Shown: positions 14,900 through 25,534 of the stretch, one piece after another
Layout: every line of letters starts with the position of its first letter
How positions within the stretch are numbered: position 1 is the first letter of the stretch
NCBI GenBank assembly: GCA_002348385.1
Contig: DEBD01000018.1
Span: 4,348-37,130 of the forward strand
Direction of reading: 5' to 3'
DNA length: 32,783 nucleotides
Source: Gammaproteobacteria bacterium UBA2965
Lineage (GTDB): Bacteria > Pseudomonadota > Gammaproteobacteria > Pseudomonadales > Azotimanducaceae
The notes under the pieces: generated by a model
Databases searched by the model: none
What the model was told of the DNA's origin: nothing
What the model saw: the letters and a program-made list of their open reading frames with translations, nothing else
Program-made: the position numbers and the translations under genes

Positions 14900-17029
14900 T
14901 CATTCTCCCAGCCGGCGTTCCACCCTGAGCTCCACCTCATCGGAGAGCTGCAGCGATTTGAGCAGCGCCGGCACGTTCTCCGTGACGTTCAGATTGTAGT
15001 GAATGGGCCGCCCACCTTCGAAACTGGGGTTGCGTCCCTCGAGACGAACGGCCAGCAGCAGGTCGCCGTTGGCCGCGTAGTTCACTCCCACGTCGAGCAC
15101 GTCGAAGCGGTAGTCCGCCAACGCGGACACCGCGAAACCCACCCCTGCCTGATCCAGAGACGCCGCGACCTGCTCAGCCTCCGCATAGCGCAGCACGCCA
15201 CCGGCCGGACGGGCGCTGAAGCGGCCGCCCTCCACGCTCACCTCACCGTTTTCCAGGCGCACCGGAAGCTCACCGTCGAGCACGCCCTCGCCGGTCACCT
15301 CGTCTCCTTCCAGCGCGAGCACTGCCGCCAGCTCAACCCCGCTGGCACGCACCAGAAACTCCACCGGCGCTCCGTCGAAAGGGTAGCCCATCGCGTCTAT
15401 GTGTAGCGTTCCACCCAAGAGTTGCGCTCGCACGTCGGAAAACCGCAGCAAACCTTGCCGGCCGCTGAATCCTGCGCTCACGCTGGTAACAGGAAAGCCA
15501 ACGTCAAGCTTGCGTACGCTGAGTAGTTGAGAGCGAACATCCCAGCCATCCGCATGCAGGCCAAACGCCAGCTCAGCGGAGATATCATCGACGGTTACAT
15601 CGCCGTAATGTGCCTGCAGGCCCTGCAGCGCCACGCGTCCCTGTGCGTCGTAAGACAATGACTCTACACCGCGGGCCGACAACTCCAGGCTCACATCGCC
15701 CCCATCCACGTCGAACGCCGGCGCCGGGCTCGTGAGCGCACGGGCCAGGAGCCCTCCGGCCAGCTTCTGCCGGGCCGACAGGTCCGCACGCCAGTCTCCC
15801 GACTCGAACAGCACGCTCACAGCGGCGTCTCCGGCAAGCTGAAGCTCAGTGGAGTCCAGGCGAAGGTTTGCTGCGATACCGGCGGCGTCCAACCAGCCGC
15901 CTGCAAGCTCCACCATAATCACCGGGCTGGTCGTGTAATCCCCCCACGCACTACCATTCAGGCTCACCTTCACAAGCCCGGACTCCAATATCCCCTTGGG
16001 ATCGAGCAGACCGCCGCGCAGCTGAAGGTCCTCCACCACCTGGGCATGCAATCCGTCCATGGCGATCTCATCTGAAAACGCCACCGCGCCTTGGGCCTCC
16101 AGCCGGCTGCCTCGATGAACGGAGACAAGAGCGCGATCCCCTTGCAAGCTGGCGCTGGCAGAACCCTGCCCGCGAAAGTCGCCCCAGGGCAGGCGGTCAA
16201 TCGTCCAGCCAAACCACGCCTGCACATCGGCATGCTGGTCGGTTGCCCAGCCACCCGTCACTGCGCTGAGCAACACCCGTGCTGCCAACCCCGGCACGCC
16301 AGACTGCAGCCGCAGGCCCGGACCTACACGCCAGGAATCGGATCCGATCCGGAACGCCGCCTGCCCAGACGCTCGGAGCATATCGTCCAGCGTCCAATCG
16401 ATCACCAGCGCACCTTGCGCGAGCCACTGCGAAGACTCGACACGCGCGACGTTCTCGCCCTGGCGCACTTCCAGGCGCACAACGCCCCCTCGCGCTACGT
16501 CCACTGCAAGCTCGAAAGCGCCCCCTTGTGCCTGCAGTCGCATTCGCTCGTGAGTCAGGTGAAGGCTACCGCGCGCGCTCTGGCCTGCTGATTCCGCCTG
16601 GAGATCAGCGATCTGCAAGGTGCGGGCAGGCAACTCGGCCCACAGGGCCTCCACCTGAGCGGGAAGGCTCAGCAGCAGCGCGTCCGCGCGCAGCTCAGCA
16701 GGGCCCTCATCGCCCTGCAACCGATCACCGGCATCCAGCACACGCATGCTGGTCACCCGCACCTGGTCCACCCGACCCGCGAGCAGATCGCTCCATTCGT
16801 AGTCAATTTCCACATCACGGGCGTCCAGCGAGAGCCCGGAGCCGCTCAACATGACTCGATCCACAGACCAGCTACGCCACTCAGGGCGCTGCACCTGCAG
16901 CTCAATAACGCTGACGGGGTAGTCTCTGACCAGCCAACCGACAACCCCAGGCGCGAGCCAGGGAAGGGCGCCATACAGCCCCAGACAAGCGACGCCCACG
17001 GCCAGCACGCACCAGCCGACGATCCTCAC
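14900..17029 (-). CDS. ydbH: YdbH-family AsmA-like intermembrane phospholipid transport protein
   Basis: A 709-residue protein with an N-terminal membrane anchor (about residues 3-24) and a long periplasmic beta-rich region. The YdbH-type C-terminus is recognisable: DVGVNYAANGDLLLAVRLEG, then GRPIHYNLNVTENVPALLKS. AsmA-like YdbH, with TamB and YhdP, forms a hydrophobic groove that carries phospholipids toward the outer membrane. The E. coli protein is near 880 residues, so this one has a shorter groove. The start is a GTG at 17029 with no strong ribosome site. It begins 19 bp after the stop of the patatin-like gene and is followed by ynbE and ydbL. The identity rests on C-terminal similarity and on the operon. 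Confidence 0.87.
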   Translation of the reverse strand: MRIVGWCVLAVGVACLGLYGALPWLAPGVVGWLVRDYPVSVIELQVQRPEWRSWSVDRVMLSGSGLSLDARDVEIDYEWSDLLAGRVDQVRVTSMRVLDAGDRLQGDEGPAELRADALLLSLPAQVEALWAELPARTLQIADLQAESAGQSARGSLHLTHERMRLQAQGGAFELAVDVARGGVVRLEVRQGENVARVESSQWLAQGALVIDWTLDDMLRASGQAAFRIGSDSWRVGPGLRLQSGVPGLAARVLLSAVTGGWATDQHADVQAWFGWTIDRLPWGDFRGQGSASASLQGDRALVSVHRGSRLEAQGAVAFSDEIAMDGLHAQVVEDLQLRGGLLDPKGILESGLVKVSLNGSAWGDYTTSPVIMVELAGGWLDAAGIAANLRLDSTELQLAGDAAVSVLFESGDWRADLSARQKLAGGLLARALTSPAPAFDVDGGDVSLELSARGVESLSYDAQGRVALQGLQAHYGDVTVDDISAELAFGLHADGWDVRSQLLSVRKLDVGFPVTSVSAGFSGRQGLLRFSDVRAQLLGGTLHIDAMGYPFDGAPVEFLVRASGVELAAVLALEGDEVTGEGVLDGELPVRLENGEVSVEGGRFSARPAGGVLRYAEAEQVAASLDQAGVGFAVSALADYRFDVLDVGVNYAANGDLLLAVRLEGRNPSFEGGRPIHYNLNVTENVPALLKSLQLSDEVELRVERRLGE

Positions 17030-17048
17030 GCGACGCTACGCCCCTTAT

Positions 17049-19415
17049 TCAAGAAGACGAGCCCATGCCATCTATAAAGTGCTCCAGCCGCTTGAGCTCA
17101 TCATCACATCGGTAGAGCCGCGCACGTTCTCGATCGACGATGGTGCGAAACAGACGCTTGCGCACGCCCTGGTCATCGGCCAGGGCTTGTCCGGACGCCC
17201 TGACAAGCATGTCCACCACGCGATCGGCCGCGTTCAGGCGGCCCCAGAGATAGTCGTGCTCTCGATACGATCGATTGAAAAAGCCCAGAAAGCCCATGAA
17301 GTCTCTGCATTTCAGGCCGGTGAACGCCTGGCTGAGACCGCCTGAGTCCGCTGGGCTGATGCGCTCCACCCGAATCGGCGTGAGCGGGTCCGGCTCTCCT
17401 TCCAACGACGCCGGCGACATCAGCAGCACATCGTAGACGGGAAAGCCCACATAGTCGGCAATGAGCGCAGCGCGCAGGCTGTCGTCGGTAACCCGCCCGT
17501 AAAACTCACACAGCAACGCGTCGAACTCCCGATCCAGATCCATGAGCCCAAGGGCGTTGAAGATCTCCGCGAGCAGGTCTCTGGCCACGGAGCTTTCCAG
17601 GGGCAGCTCGGCCACCGCCCCGGCGAGCTTGCCGATCAGCTCCGGCCCCAGAAACTGTCCGTGACGCATGGCCTGCAGTCGCTCCAGAAACGTGTACGAG
17701 TGCCGCTTGAACTCATCCAGCGCCTCACTGGAGGCTTGGTCCAGCGTCGTCACCTCGTCATGCTGGTTGATGCGGCGAATCACGAACTGCATCCGCCGAA
17801 TGCGGTAGGTCACATCGAACAGGTCGAGAAGGCTCTCCTGCAGGTTGTCGCGGGTAGCAACGTCCGCGCCCACAGCGTCCTGCCACCAACTCGCCACCGC
17901 TTCGCGCATGTGGCTGCGCGTATCGTCATCGTTGGGGTTTTCGGCCAGCGCCATCCACTCGCCAACCAATGCTTCGGTCAGCCGCCAGACACGCCCCTGC
18001 ACGTAGGCGTGGTAGGCGATACCCATGTCCTGCTCGGCCCGCTCTAGAATGGCTGTGCGCAGATAGGTAACCAGATTCGCGCTGAGTGGTTGTCGGCGAT
18101 GCACGTCCTGCATCTCGCCCACCATCGCCTCGATCCGCTCCCGGTTGGCTTCCACGATGCGCCGGTTAACGCGTACCCGCGCATCCTGGGCCACGATGTC
18201 GTTCAGGTCGTCGCGAATGGGCTGATTTCTGGGAATGGAAGACAACGCCGCACGGATGGTGCTCAACCAACCAAGGCTGCGCTGCGCTTCTACGTCCACC
18301 ACCGGCTCGCCAGCGGGATCCGGCTCGACATACACAATGAAGCGCTCCACGTGACGATCCGCGGGGCGGTGATTGAGCGCCTCCAGGGCAGCGGCAAACG
18401 GCTTGTTGTTGACAATTCCGCCGTCCACGAAATAGCGATCGGCCGGATCGAACAGGCGCGCCGCCGGGGTTCCGTCGCGCGCAAACACGTTGTTGCGCAG
18501 AAAGCGTTGTTCCTGGGGCCAGCTGCGGTCGCGCTGGCGGAGTATGTCCACCAGCTCTCGGTGGTGGAACGGCGCAAAGGCCCCTGCATACGAAGAGCTG
18601 GCGCGCGCCGCCCATACCAGCCCCGGCACGTTGTCGTCCTTGAAGTCGCTGGTGCGCTCGCCTTCCTCGCTGGCCACGTGGCTCAGCCGGCAGAAGGCGG
18701 CGTGCTCATTTTCCCGCGCTACCAGCTCGTCATGCAGCCGCACCTTGAGCGGGTATCCCGCCAGGTCCGTGATACTCGCATACACATCCAGGCGTTGGCC
18801 CGGCGGAAGCAACGTGCTGTTGCTGCGTTTGGTGGGCGCCATGGCGTCAAACGCCTCGAAGAAAAGATTGGCCAGGCGCGAGCCCGACAGCGGCGCGGTA
18901 AACCACGAGGAGCGCAGCACCCGCGCGAGCTTCTCGCGCGTCTCGGCGTTGGTGGCAATGTCCCGGGGCAACCAGAAGAACAATATGCGCAGCAGTGGAT
19001 ACAGATACCACTTCTTCCACTTCGAGGAGCTCCCCGACATGTACTCCACGTCGGCGTTGGTAAGCCAGCTGGCCGTCTGGGCATCGAGCAGCGCGTCATC
19101 CACCACGGCTTTCGCCAGCATGAGGCCATTGATGGCCCCCGCCGAAGCGCCCGTGATCACGTCCACCACCACCCGGAAATGTTCCTTGGCATTGAGCTGC
19201 TTGAGCAGCTCGAAATATACCGCCTCTGTATCTGCCGGCCGATGGTCGGGGCCGTCGGAGTACTGCATGGAAGCGGCACGCGCAGCCCCCATCTCGTGCA
19301 GCACCTTGGAGGCGCGCACCAGCTTGAGCAGTTCCTTGGTCACGCCGTGCATATAGATGGCCAGTGAAGCGCCACCATAAATCACCACGGCAAGGCGAAG
19401 TTCTTTCTTCGACAT
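17049..19415 (-). CDS. Patatin-like phospholipase with extended C-terminal region (DUF3376 type)
   Basis: A 788-residue patatin-related protein, predicted serine acyl hydrolase acting on lipids. The N-terminus ELRLAVVIYGGASLAIYMHG provides the oxyanion-loop region. The nucleophile is S91 in GASAG (89-93), and the dyad partner is D331 in FVDGGIVNNKP. The long C-terminal half is characteristic of the large bacterial patatin family that carries DUF3376 and has no clear signal peptide. It is therefore probably cytoplasmic or membrane-peripheral. The start at 19415 is chosen because the family usually begins a few residues before this motif; the frame extends to 19760 but that region overlaps the AbgT gene. 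It is 19 bp upstream of ydbH in the same direction, suggesting joint lipid handling. Confidence 0.9.
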   Translation of the reverse strand: MSKKELRLAVVIYGGASLAIYMHGVTKELLKLVRASKVLHEMGAARAASMQYSDGPDHRPADTEAVYFELLKQLNAKEHFRVVVDVITGASAGAINGLMLAKAVVDDALLDAQTASWLTNADVEYMSGSSSKWKKWYLYPLLRILFFWLPRDIATNAETREKLARVLRSSWFTAPLSGSRLANLFFEAFDAMAPTKRSNSTLLPPGQRLDVYASITDLAGYPLKVRLHDELVARENEHAAFCRLSHVASEEGERTSDFKDDNVPGLVWAARASSSYAGAFAPFHHRELVDILRQRDRSWPQEQRFLRNNVFARDGTPAARLFDPADRYFVDGGIVNNKPFAAALEALNHRPADRHVERFIVYVEPDPAGEPVVDVEAQRSLGWLSTIRAALSSIPRNQPIRDDLNDIVAQDARVRVNRRIVEANRERIEAMVGEMQDVHRRQPLSANLVTYLRTAILERAEQDMGIAYHAYVQGRVWRLTEALVGEWMALAENPNDDDTRSHMREAVASWWQDAVGADVATRDNLQESLLDLFDVTYRIRRMQFVIRRINQHDEVTTLDQASSEALDEFKRHSYTFLERLQAMRHGQFLGPELIGKLAGAVAELPLESSVARDLLAEIFNALGLMDLDREFDALLCEFYGRVTDDSLRAALIADYVGFPVYDVLLMSPASLEGEPDPLTPIRVERISPADSGGLSQAFTGLKCRDFMGFLGFFNRSYREHDYLWGRLNAADRVVDMLVRASGQALADDQGVRKRLFRTIVDRERARLYRCDDELKRLEHFIDGMGSSS

Positions 19416-19453
19416 GGCGGCAAGTATAGCGCGGGCTCGGCGCGAGCTAGGCC

Positions 19454-20989
19454 TTACCCCGGATACCCATAGCTCGCCTGCAGGCCCAGCGGCAGGCCCA
19501 GCCACCAGTAGGCCAGCAGAAAGGCCGTCCACACCACCAAGAATCCAACCGCGTACGGCAACATCATGGCGACCACGGTGCCGATGCCGGTTCTGGTGAC
19601 ATAGCGCTGGCAGAACACGACCACCAGCGGAAAGTAGGGCATGAGCGGCGTGATGATATTGGTCGAAGAATCCCCCACCCGGTAAGCGGCCTGCGTCAGG
19701 TCCGGCGAGATACCCAGTGCCATCAGCATGGGGACCAATATAGGCGCCAGCAGAGCCCATTTGGCCGACGCTGAGCCGACGAACAGATTCACCGTTCCGG
19801 TGATCAAGACCACCCCCAACACAGTGACCGCTGCGGGCATGGCCACGGCCTGCAGCCAGGCCGCACCTTGCAGCGCCACCAACGCGCCGAGATTCGAACG
19901 ACCAAACTCGGCGATGAACAGCGAGGCAAAAAACGCCATCACGATGTAGTAGCTCATGCCGTTCATGGCGGCGCTCATCCCTTCGATGATGTCACGGTGC
20001 CCCTTGACGGTGCCCGCAACGTATCCGTACACCACGCCCGGCAGCAGGAAAAACAAGAAGATCAACGGAACGATGCTACGCATCAATGGCGCTCCCGCAG
20101 CGGCCAACTCGCCGTCGAGGCGCCAGGGAGAGCCTTCGGGGTACGCCGTGGCCGCAAACACGACGACGCCCGCCCCAACGGCAGCCAGCGACCGTCTGAG
20201 CGCTTTGCGCTCCGCGCCGCTAAGCGCCTCAAGCGCCTCACTGGACGCAAGATCCCCGTCCAGTGCTTCGTGGGCCATGCGCGGCTCCACGATCTTCTCC
20301 GTGATGTACCAACCCAGCAGAACGACCAACAAGGTAGACGCGGAAGTAAAGAACCAGTTGTTGAGCGGGTTGAGGGTTATTCCCGGATCCAGCAGCTGTG
20401 CACCGGCCTGGCTGATACCCTGAAGCATGGGGTCGAGAGCCGAGGGGAGAAAATTGGCGCTGAAGCCCCCCGAAACCCCGGCAAAGGCAACGCCAATACC
20501 CGTGAGCGGGTGCCTTCCTGCCGCCTGAAAAATGACGCCGCCCAGGGGAATTACCAGCACATAGCCGGCGTCCACCGCGCTGTGGCTGATGATGGCGATC
20601 AGCAGCAGCATGGGAGTGAGCACCTTGGGAGAAGTGGCATTGAGCAGAGCACGCAGGCCGGCCTTGATGAAGCCGGTGTAATCCGCGACGCCGATTCCCA
20701 GCATGGCTACCAACACAACGCCCAACGGATGAAAGTTAACAAACGTGCCCACGATCCCGGAAAAGAATTCGGTAAGCGCCGCGCCGGTGAGCAAGTTGTT
20801 TACCTCGATGGCCGCACCGCTACGAGGGTCGACCAGGTCGTAGGCAAACTGCGCGAACAGCGCCGAACAGCCCCACACCACCAACAGCAGAACGAAGAAC
20901 AGCAAGGCTGGATCAGGCAGCCGATTGCCCAAACGCTCAATGGCATCGAGCAGGCGAATCAACACGCTGGACGTCGGCCGTTCAGACAT
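19454..20989 (-). CDS. AbgT-family transporter
   Basis: A 511-residue inner-membrane protein with about 12 membrane segments of the AbgT (p-aminobenzoyl-glutamate transporter) family. Recognisable stretches are RLPDPALLFFVLLLVVWG at the N-terminus, the re-entrant-loop region SHSAVDAGYVLVIPLGG, and the C-terminal SASAKWALLAPILVPMLM with GDSSTNIITPLMPYFPLV. Family members import p-aminobenzoyl-glutamate or export sulfonamides using the proton gradient. No abgA/abgB hydrolase is nearby, so the substrate is open. No good ribosome site precedes the ATG at 20989. It is 38 bp upstream of the patatin-like gene and 45 bp downstream of a small membrane protein gene. Confidence 0.92.
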   Translation of the reverse strand: MSERPTSSVLIRLLDAIERLGNRLPDPALLFFVLLLVVWGCSALFAQFAYDLVDPRSGAAIEVNNLLTGAALTEFFSGIVGTFVNFHPLGVVLVAMLGIGVADYTGFIKAGLRALLNATSPKVLTPMLLLIAIISHSAVDAGYVLVIPLGGVIFQAAGRHPLTGIGVAFAGVSGGFSANFLPSALDPMLQGISQAGAQLLDPGITLNPLNNWFFTSASTLLVVLLGWYITEKIVEPRMAHEALDGDLASSEALEALSGAERKALRRSLAAVGAGVVVFAATAYPEGSPWRLDGELAAAGAPLMRSIVPLIFLFFLLPGVVYGYVAGTVKGHRDIIEGMSAAMNGMSYYIVMAFFASLFIAEFGRSNLGALVALQGAAWLQAVAMPAAVTVLGVVLITGTVNLFVGSASAKWALLAPILVPMLMALGISPDLTQAAYRVGDSSTNIITPLMPYFPLVVVFCQRYVTRTGIGTVVAMMLPYAVGFLVVWTAFLLAYWWLGLPLGLQASYGYPG

Positions 20990-21034
20990 CGATCAAGCAT
21001 TCTTGGGAGCCGGACCGGCCACCGGGAACTGGGT

Positions 21035-21484
21035 TCATGTGCGCCGCAACAGATAGTAGATGTAACCGCCCACGCCGCCGGCAATTCCTTGGGCAAGAGT
21101 AGCGCCCGCGCCACCCGCCCTGGCACCAGGAATGAAGCCGGGAAGCTGGTGCAACGCGACCTGCACGCCGATCATGGCCACCGTACCGGCGGCCACCAGG
21201 CCGACGCCGCGCAGGGCTGGCGCGAACCGGGTGAGGCCGGATGCCACCAAAAGACCGATGCCCATGGCCAAAGCTACGATGGGGCCGAAACTCGGCAGAA
21301 GCCCCCACAGATCCTGTAACGTGGCCAGCAGCGCCGAGGGGGCAGCTGCGCCGCCACTGCCTTCTGTCAGGCTCGCCAGCATCCACTGGGTGGCCGCAAC
21401 GGCAGCCAACACGTACGTCGCCAGCGTCGCCAACCCGTACGAGGCAAACACTCTGATTCCACGTCTCACGGCCACGCTCGCCAT
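21035..21484 (-). CDS. Uncharacterised small membrane protein
   Basis: I do not recognise this 149-residue protein. It has about four hydrophobic segments (near residues 15-35, 65-80, 85-110 and 115-130 of the predicted product) separated by a Gly/Ala/Ser-rich loop, and ends in a short basic tail (YYLLRRT). Membrane segments such as FGPIVALAMGIGLLVA are strongly hydrophobic. I start it at the ATG at 21484, preceded by AAGGGAAG; an upstream in-frame start at 21535 would give a less likely leader. It lies just before the AbgT gene in the same direction, so a partner or accessory role in the membrane is possible, but there is no direct evidence. Confidence 0.65.
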   Translation of the reverse strand: MASVAVRRGIRVFASYGLATLATYVLAAVAATQWMLASLTEGSGGAAAPSALLATLQDLWGLLPSFGPIVALAMGIGLLVASGLTRFAPALRGVGLVAAGTVAMIGVQVALHQLPGFIPGARAGGAGATLAQGIAGGVGGYIYYLLRRT

Positions 21485-21535
21485 GCTCACTTCCCTTCCC
21501 AGAATGCGCCGCCAATGCGCCGCGCCAACCTGCAC

Positions 21536-21696
21536 CTAGCATACCCACTTCGCCAGTATGACGAAAACGTTGTCGCCAGCCGCACAATGCAGCGAGCGCC
21601 CGATGCTCCACCGGCGTAATCCGCGCGCTGTTGTCGAGGCCTGAGTTTTCCTCTAACGTCTTCGCTAAAGCAATCGAAATTGAGAGCGAGGTCATT
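21536..21696. promoter_or_regulatory. Divergent spacer with candidate cytochrome c' promoter
   Basis: This spacer of about 160 bp lies between the small membrane protein gene and the cytochrome c' gene. A TTGTCG box (21631-21636), 17 bp, then TAACGT (21654-21659) could be a weak sigma-70-type promoter for the cytochrome gene. GAGG lies just before its ATG. The match is partial and the call is tentative. Confidence 0.3.
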
Positions 21697-22149
21697 ATGG
21701 AGAAGGCAAAACGACGAGGAGCCGCCGGGTTCACTGCGGCACTTGCGGTGTGCCTGATGGGGGCCCTGGCGCCGGCTAGTGCTGACGAAGGCGCCGTAGA
21801 CTACCGCCAGAACACCATGGCAGCGGTAGGCGGACACATGCATGCTGCCGTAGACATCCTGCGCGGCAAGGTGAGCCACTCCGGACACATGGCCCTGCAT
21901 GCCGGCGCGCTGAGCGACCTGGCGGGTATTGCCGGAACCCTCTTTCCTGAAGGGTCCGCAGGAGGCGACTCGCTACCCGCAATCTGGGAAAACGGCGACG
22001 ATTTCGCTGAGCGGCTTGCCGCCTTCGAGGAGAGCGCGGCGAACTTCGCCACCGCTGCCGAGTCCGGCGACGCGGGCGCTATCGGCACAGCATTCCAAGG
22101 CCTCGGGCAAGCCTGCAAGAGCTGCCACGATGACTACCGGGCCCAGTAA
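21697..22149 (+). CDS. Periplasmic cytochrome c'
   Basis: A 150-residue cytochrome c' with a Sec signal peptide (AALAVCLMGALAPASA, cleavage near residue 29). The mature four-helix protein begins with YRQNTMAAVGGHM and ends with the single haem site CKSCH (C140, C143, H144), in the C-terminal position typical of this class. Cytochrome c' proteins bind NO, CO or O2 at a five-coordinate haem and may protect against nitrosative stress; members with a six-coordinate haem carry electrons. The start at 21697 follows GAGG; an upstream in-frame codon at 21631 would add residues with no signal-peptide logic. It ends 9 bp from the convergent gene for a cytochrome b561 fusion, and c' genes are often found beside b561 genes. 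Confidence 0.9.
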   Translation: MEKAKRRGAAGFTAALAVCLMGALAPASADEGAVDYRQNTMAAVGGHMHAAVDILRGKVSHSGHMALHAGALSDLAGIAGTLFPEGSAGGDSLPAIWENGDDFAERLAAFEESAANFATAAESGDAGAIGTAFQGLGQACKSCHDDYRAQ

Positions 22150-22158
22150 CCCGCAAGA

Positions 22159-23667
22159 CTAGGCCAGGCTCAGCAAGCCCCAAACCAGGCCGCCGGCCAC
22201 CGCCGCGGTAACCAACGCGAGGGTGGCCCGCGCCCGGACAGGCGGCACGTCCACCGCCTTGCGCCCGCTGAACATCGCCAACGCAGTCATGTCTTTGCGC
22301 AACGCGTACACCAAGTGCGCGGTCAGATGCACCCCGATGGCGCCCAGTACCAGCCAGAACACGCGATGGTGGATCCAGGTCATGGCCTCAGCCAGATCCG
22401 GGCTCACGTGCCCATGCAGCGGCCCTTCCGTGAAAATATCGTCGGTGGTGAATAGGCCGGTGACCGCCTGAAGCGCCGCTCCAATCACGAAAACGATGGC
22501 AATGGCAGCTCCGGGCGCGGTGTGTGCGGTCGGACGGGCGGTCCCGCGGAAGTGGGCCAGCATGCGCGGCGGGGACACCGTGTAGTGTCGAAAGCGCGCG
22601 TAGGAGCCACCCCAGCCAGCCCAACCCAGTCGAAACAACACGAGCGCCAGCACGCCGTAGCCAAGCAGCATGTGCGTTTCCATCAGCGAGATATCACCGG
22701 CCAAGCCCGTATATAAGGAACCGCCTATGACCAAGGCGAACAACCAGTGCCACAGGCGCAAAGGCAGATCCCATACCGAGGTGAGTGGTGTGTCGAGCGC
22801 GGCGGCAAGCCGGCCTACCGGCAGCAGCATCCGGGTGCTCTGCCGATAGCTCGCGTATCCGGGCCTGGCGCTCAGCTTGCGCTCAATCATGGGAATACTG
22901 ACTACCCCGAACAACCCGAACATAACAAGAATCCCCACACCCCCCATGAACCAGGATGCGCCCTGCGACCAGGCAACGACGCCCAGGGCCACCCAGAAAC
23001 CAATCTCACCCAGATAGTTGGGGTGCCTGCACCAGCTCCACACACCGGTGGACAATACCGCCTGGGGGTGCTCGCGCTCGGCGCGGAAACGGTGCAGCTC
23101 TACGTCCGCCCGGCTTTCCAGCGCCAAAGCGGCGACGCCAATGACCAACCCGGCCCATGCCCAGACCCCAAGCCCGGCGCCGCCATCACTGGAGAGCACG
23201 TAGAACAGCGGCACGCAGCCCGCGAACACCATCACCGTGGGCATGAGGTGAAGGCCCAGCAGGCTAACAGGCCAATACCACACACCCGTACGGGCCTGCA
23301 GATCGCGGTAGCGCCAATCCTCCTCCGCAAGGCCCCGCCAACCGTAGGCCCAATTGGCCGTCAGCCGCACCCCCCAAGCCAACACCAGGGCGAGTACCAG
23401 CCAGCCGAGCGGGTCATCGACGCGCCCGGCCTCCAGCCACCAGTACAGGCCGAGCAGCGGTGGCGCCACGCTCCAATACGGGTCGTACAGGCTGGAATTA
23501 CGCAACGCCAGGCTGAAACCGAACACCACCAGGGTCGCCACGAGATCCGCCACCGCCGCTTCCAGCAGGGGGTGCGCGGACATGGCGACTATGCAGGCCA
23601 GCGCCGCCGCCAGCGCCGCCGCATAGGCAACGCCCACCCAAAGGAAGCTACGGCTACGCTCGGACAT
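22159..23667 (-). CDS. Fusion of DUF1295/ICMT-like membrane domain and cytochrome b561-type domain
   Basis: A 502-residue integral membrane protein in two parts. Residues 1 to about 285 form a DUF1295-like (steroid 5-alpha-reductase/ICMT-type) domain with SLYDPYWSVAPP and the C-terminal signature STGVWSWCRHPNYLGEIGFW...YASYR. From about 295, a Ni/Fe-hydrogenase-type cytochrome b561 domain follows: LPLRLWHWLFALV, METHMLLGYG, and WIHHRVFWLVLGAIGVHLTAHL, with His residues placed to bind two haems. The first domain class includes NADPH-dependent reductases and prenylcysteine methyltransferases; the second moves electrons across the inner membrane. The fusion could couple electron transfer to a lipid-like reduction, but the reaction is unknown. 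It lies 32 bp after the stop of the ABC binding-protein gene and converges on cytochrome c'. Confidence 0.88.
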   Translation of the reverse strand: MSERSRSFLWVGVAYAAALAAALACIVAMSAHPLLEAAVADLVATLVVFGFSLALRNSSLYDPYWSVAPPLLGLYWWLEAGRVDDPLGWLVLALVLAWGVRLTANWAYGWRGLAEEDWRYRDLQARTGVWYWPVSLLGLHLMPTVMVFAGCVPLFYVLSSDGGAGLGVWAWAGLVIGVAALALESRADVELHRFRAEREHPQAVLSTGVWSWCRHPNYLGEIGFWVALGVVAWSQGASWFMGGVGILVMFGLFGVVSIPMIERKLSARPGYASYRQSTRMLLPVGRLAAALDTPLTSVWDLPLRLWHWLFALVIGGSLYTGLAGDISLMETHMLLGYGVLALVLFRLGWAGWGGSYARFRHYTVSPPRMLAHFRGTARPTAHTAPGAAIAIVFVIGAALQAVTGLFTTDDIFTEGPLHGHVSPDLAEAMTWIHHRVFWLVLGAIGVHLTAHLVYALRKDMTALAMFSGRKAVDVPPVRARATLALVTAAVAGGLVWGLLSLA

Positions 23668-23699
23668 GGCCGCCTACCCGATCCTGCGTCCGTGCAGCA

Positions 23700-25454
<1,755 letters not shown>

Positions 25455-25501
25455 GAACTTTCCCCTCGTGAGATTTCGCACTCGGGCGCAATCATATCCC
25501 G

Positions 25502-25520
25502 GATTGGCTTGCGGCCAACC
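25502..25520 (-). promoter_or_regulatory. Intercistronic stem-loop before the binding-protein gene
   Basis: On the minus strand, GGTTGGC, a 5-nt loop CGCAA, and GCCAATC can pair in a 7-bp stem with one G-U wobble. It lies in the 80-bp gap between the DUF2160 gene and the glpV-like gene. There is no T-run. Such hairpins often stabilise or attenuate the mRNA so that the binding protein is made in excess; that role is inferred. Confidence 0.35.
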
Positions 25521-25534
25521 CGCAGCGTGGCGGT

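Noticed and set aside
18090..19367. Long plus-strand open frame (425 codons) opposite the patatin-like gene
   Set aside because: It is antisense to a gene with a clear active site and codon pattern. Its His/Arg-rich composition is typical of the reverse reading of GC-rich coding DNA, and it has no ribosome site or domain.
19868..21319. Plus-strand open frame of 483 codons opposite the AbgT gene
   Set aside because: It spans the AbgT gene, an intergenic gap and part of the small membrane protein gene, with a Gln/Arg/His-rich shadow composition and no recognisable motif.
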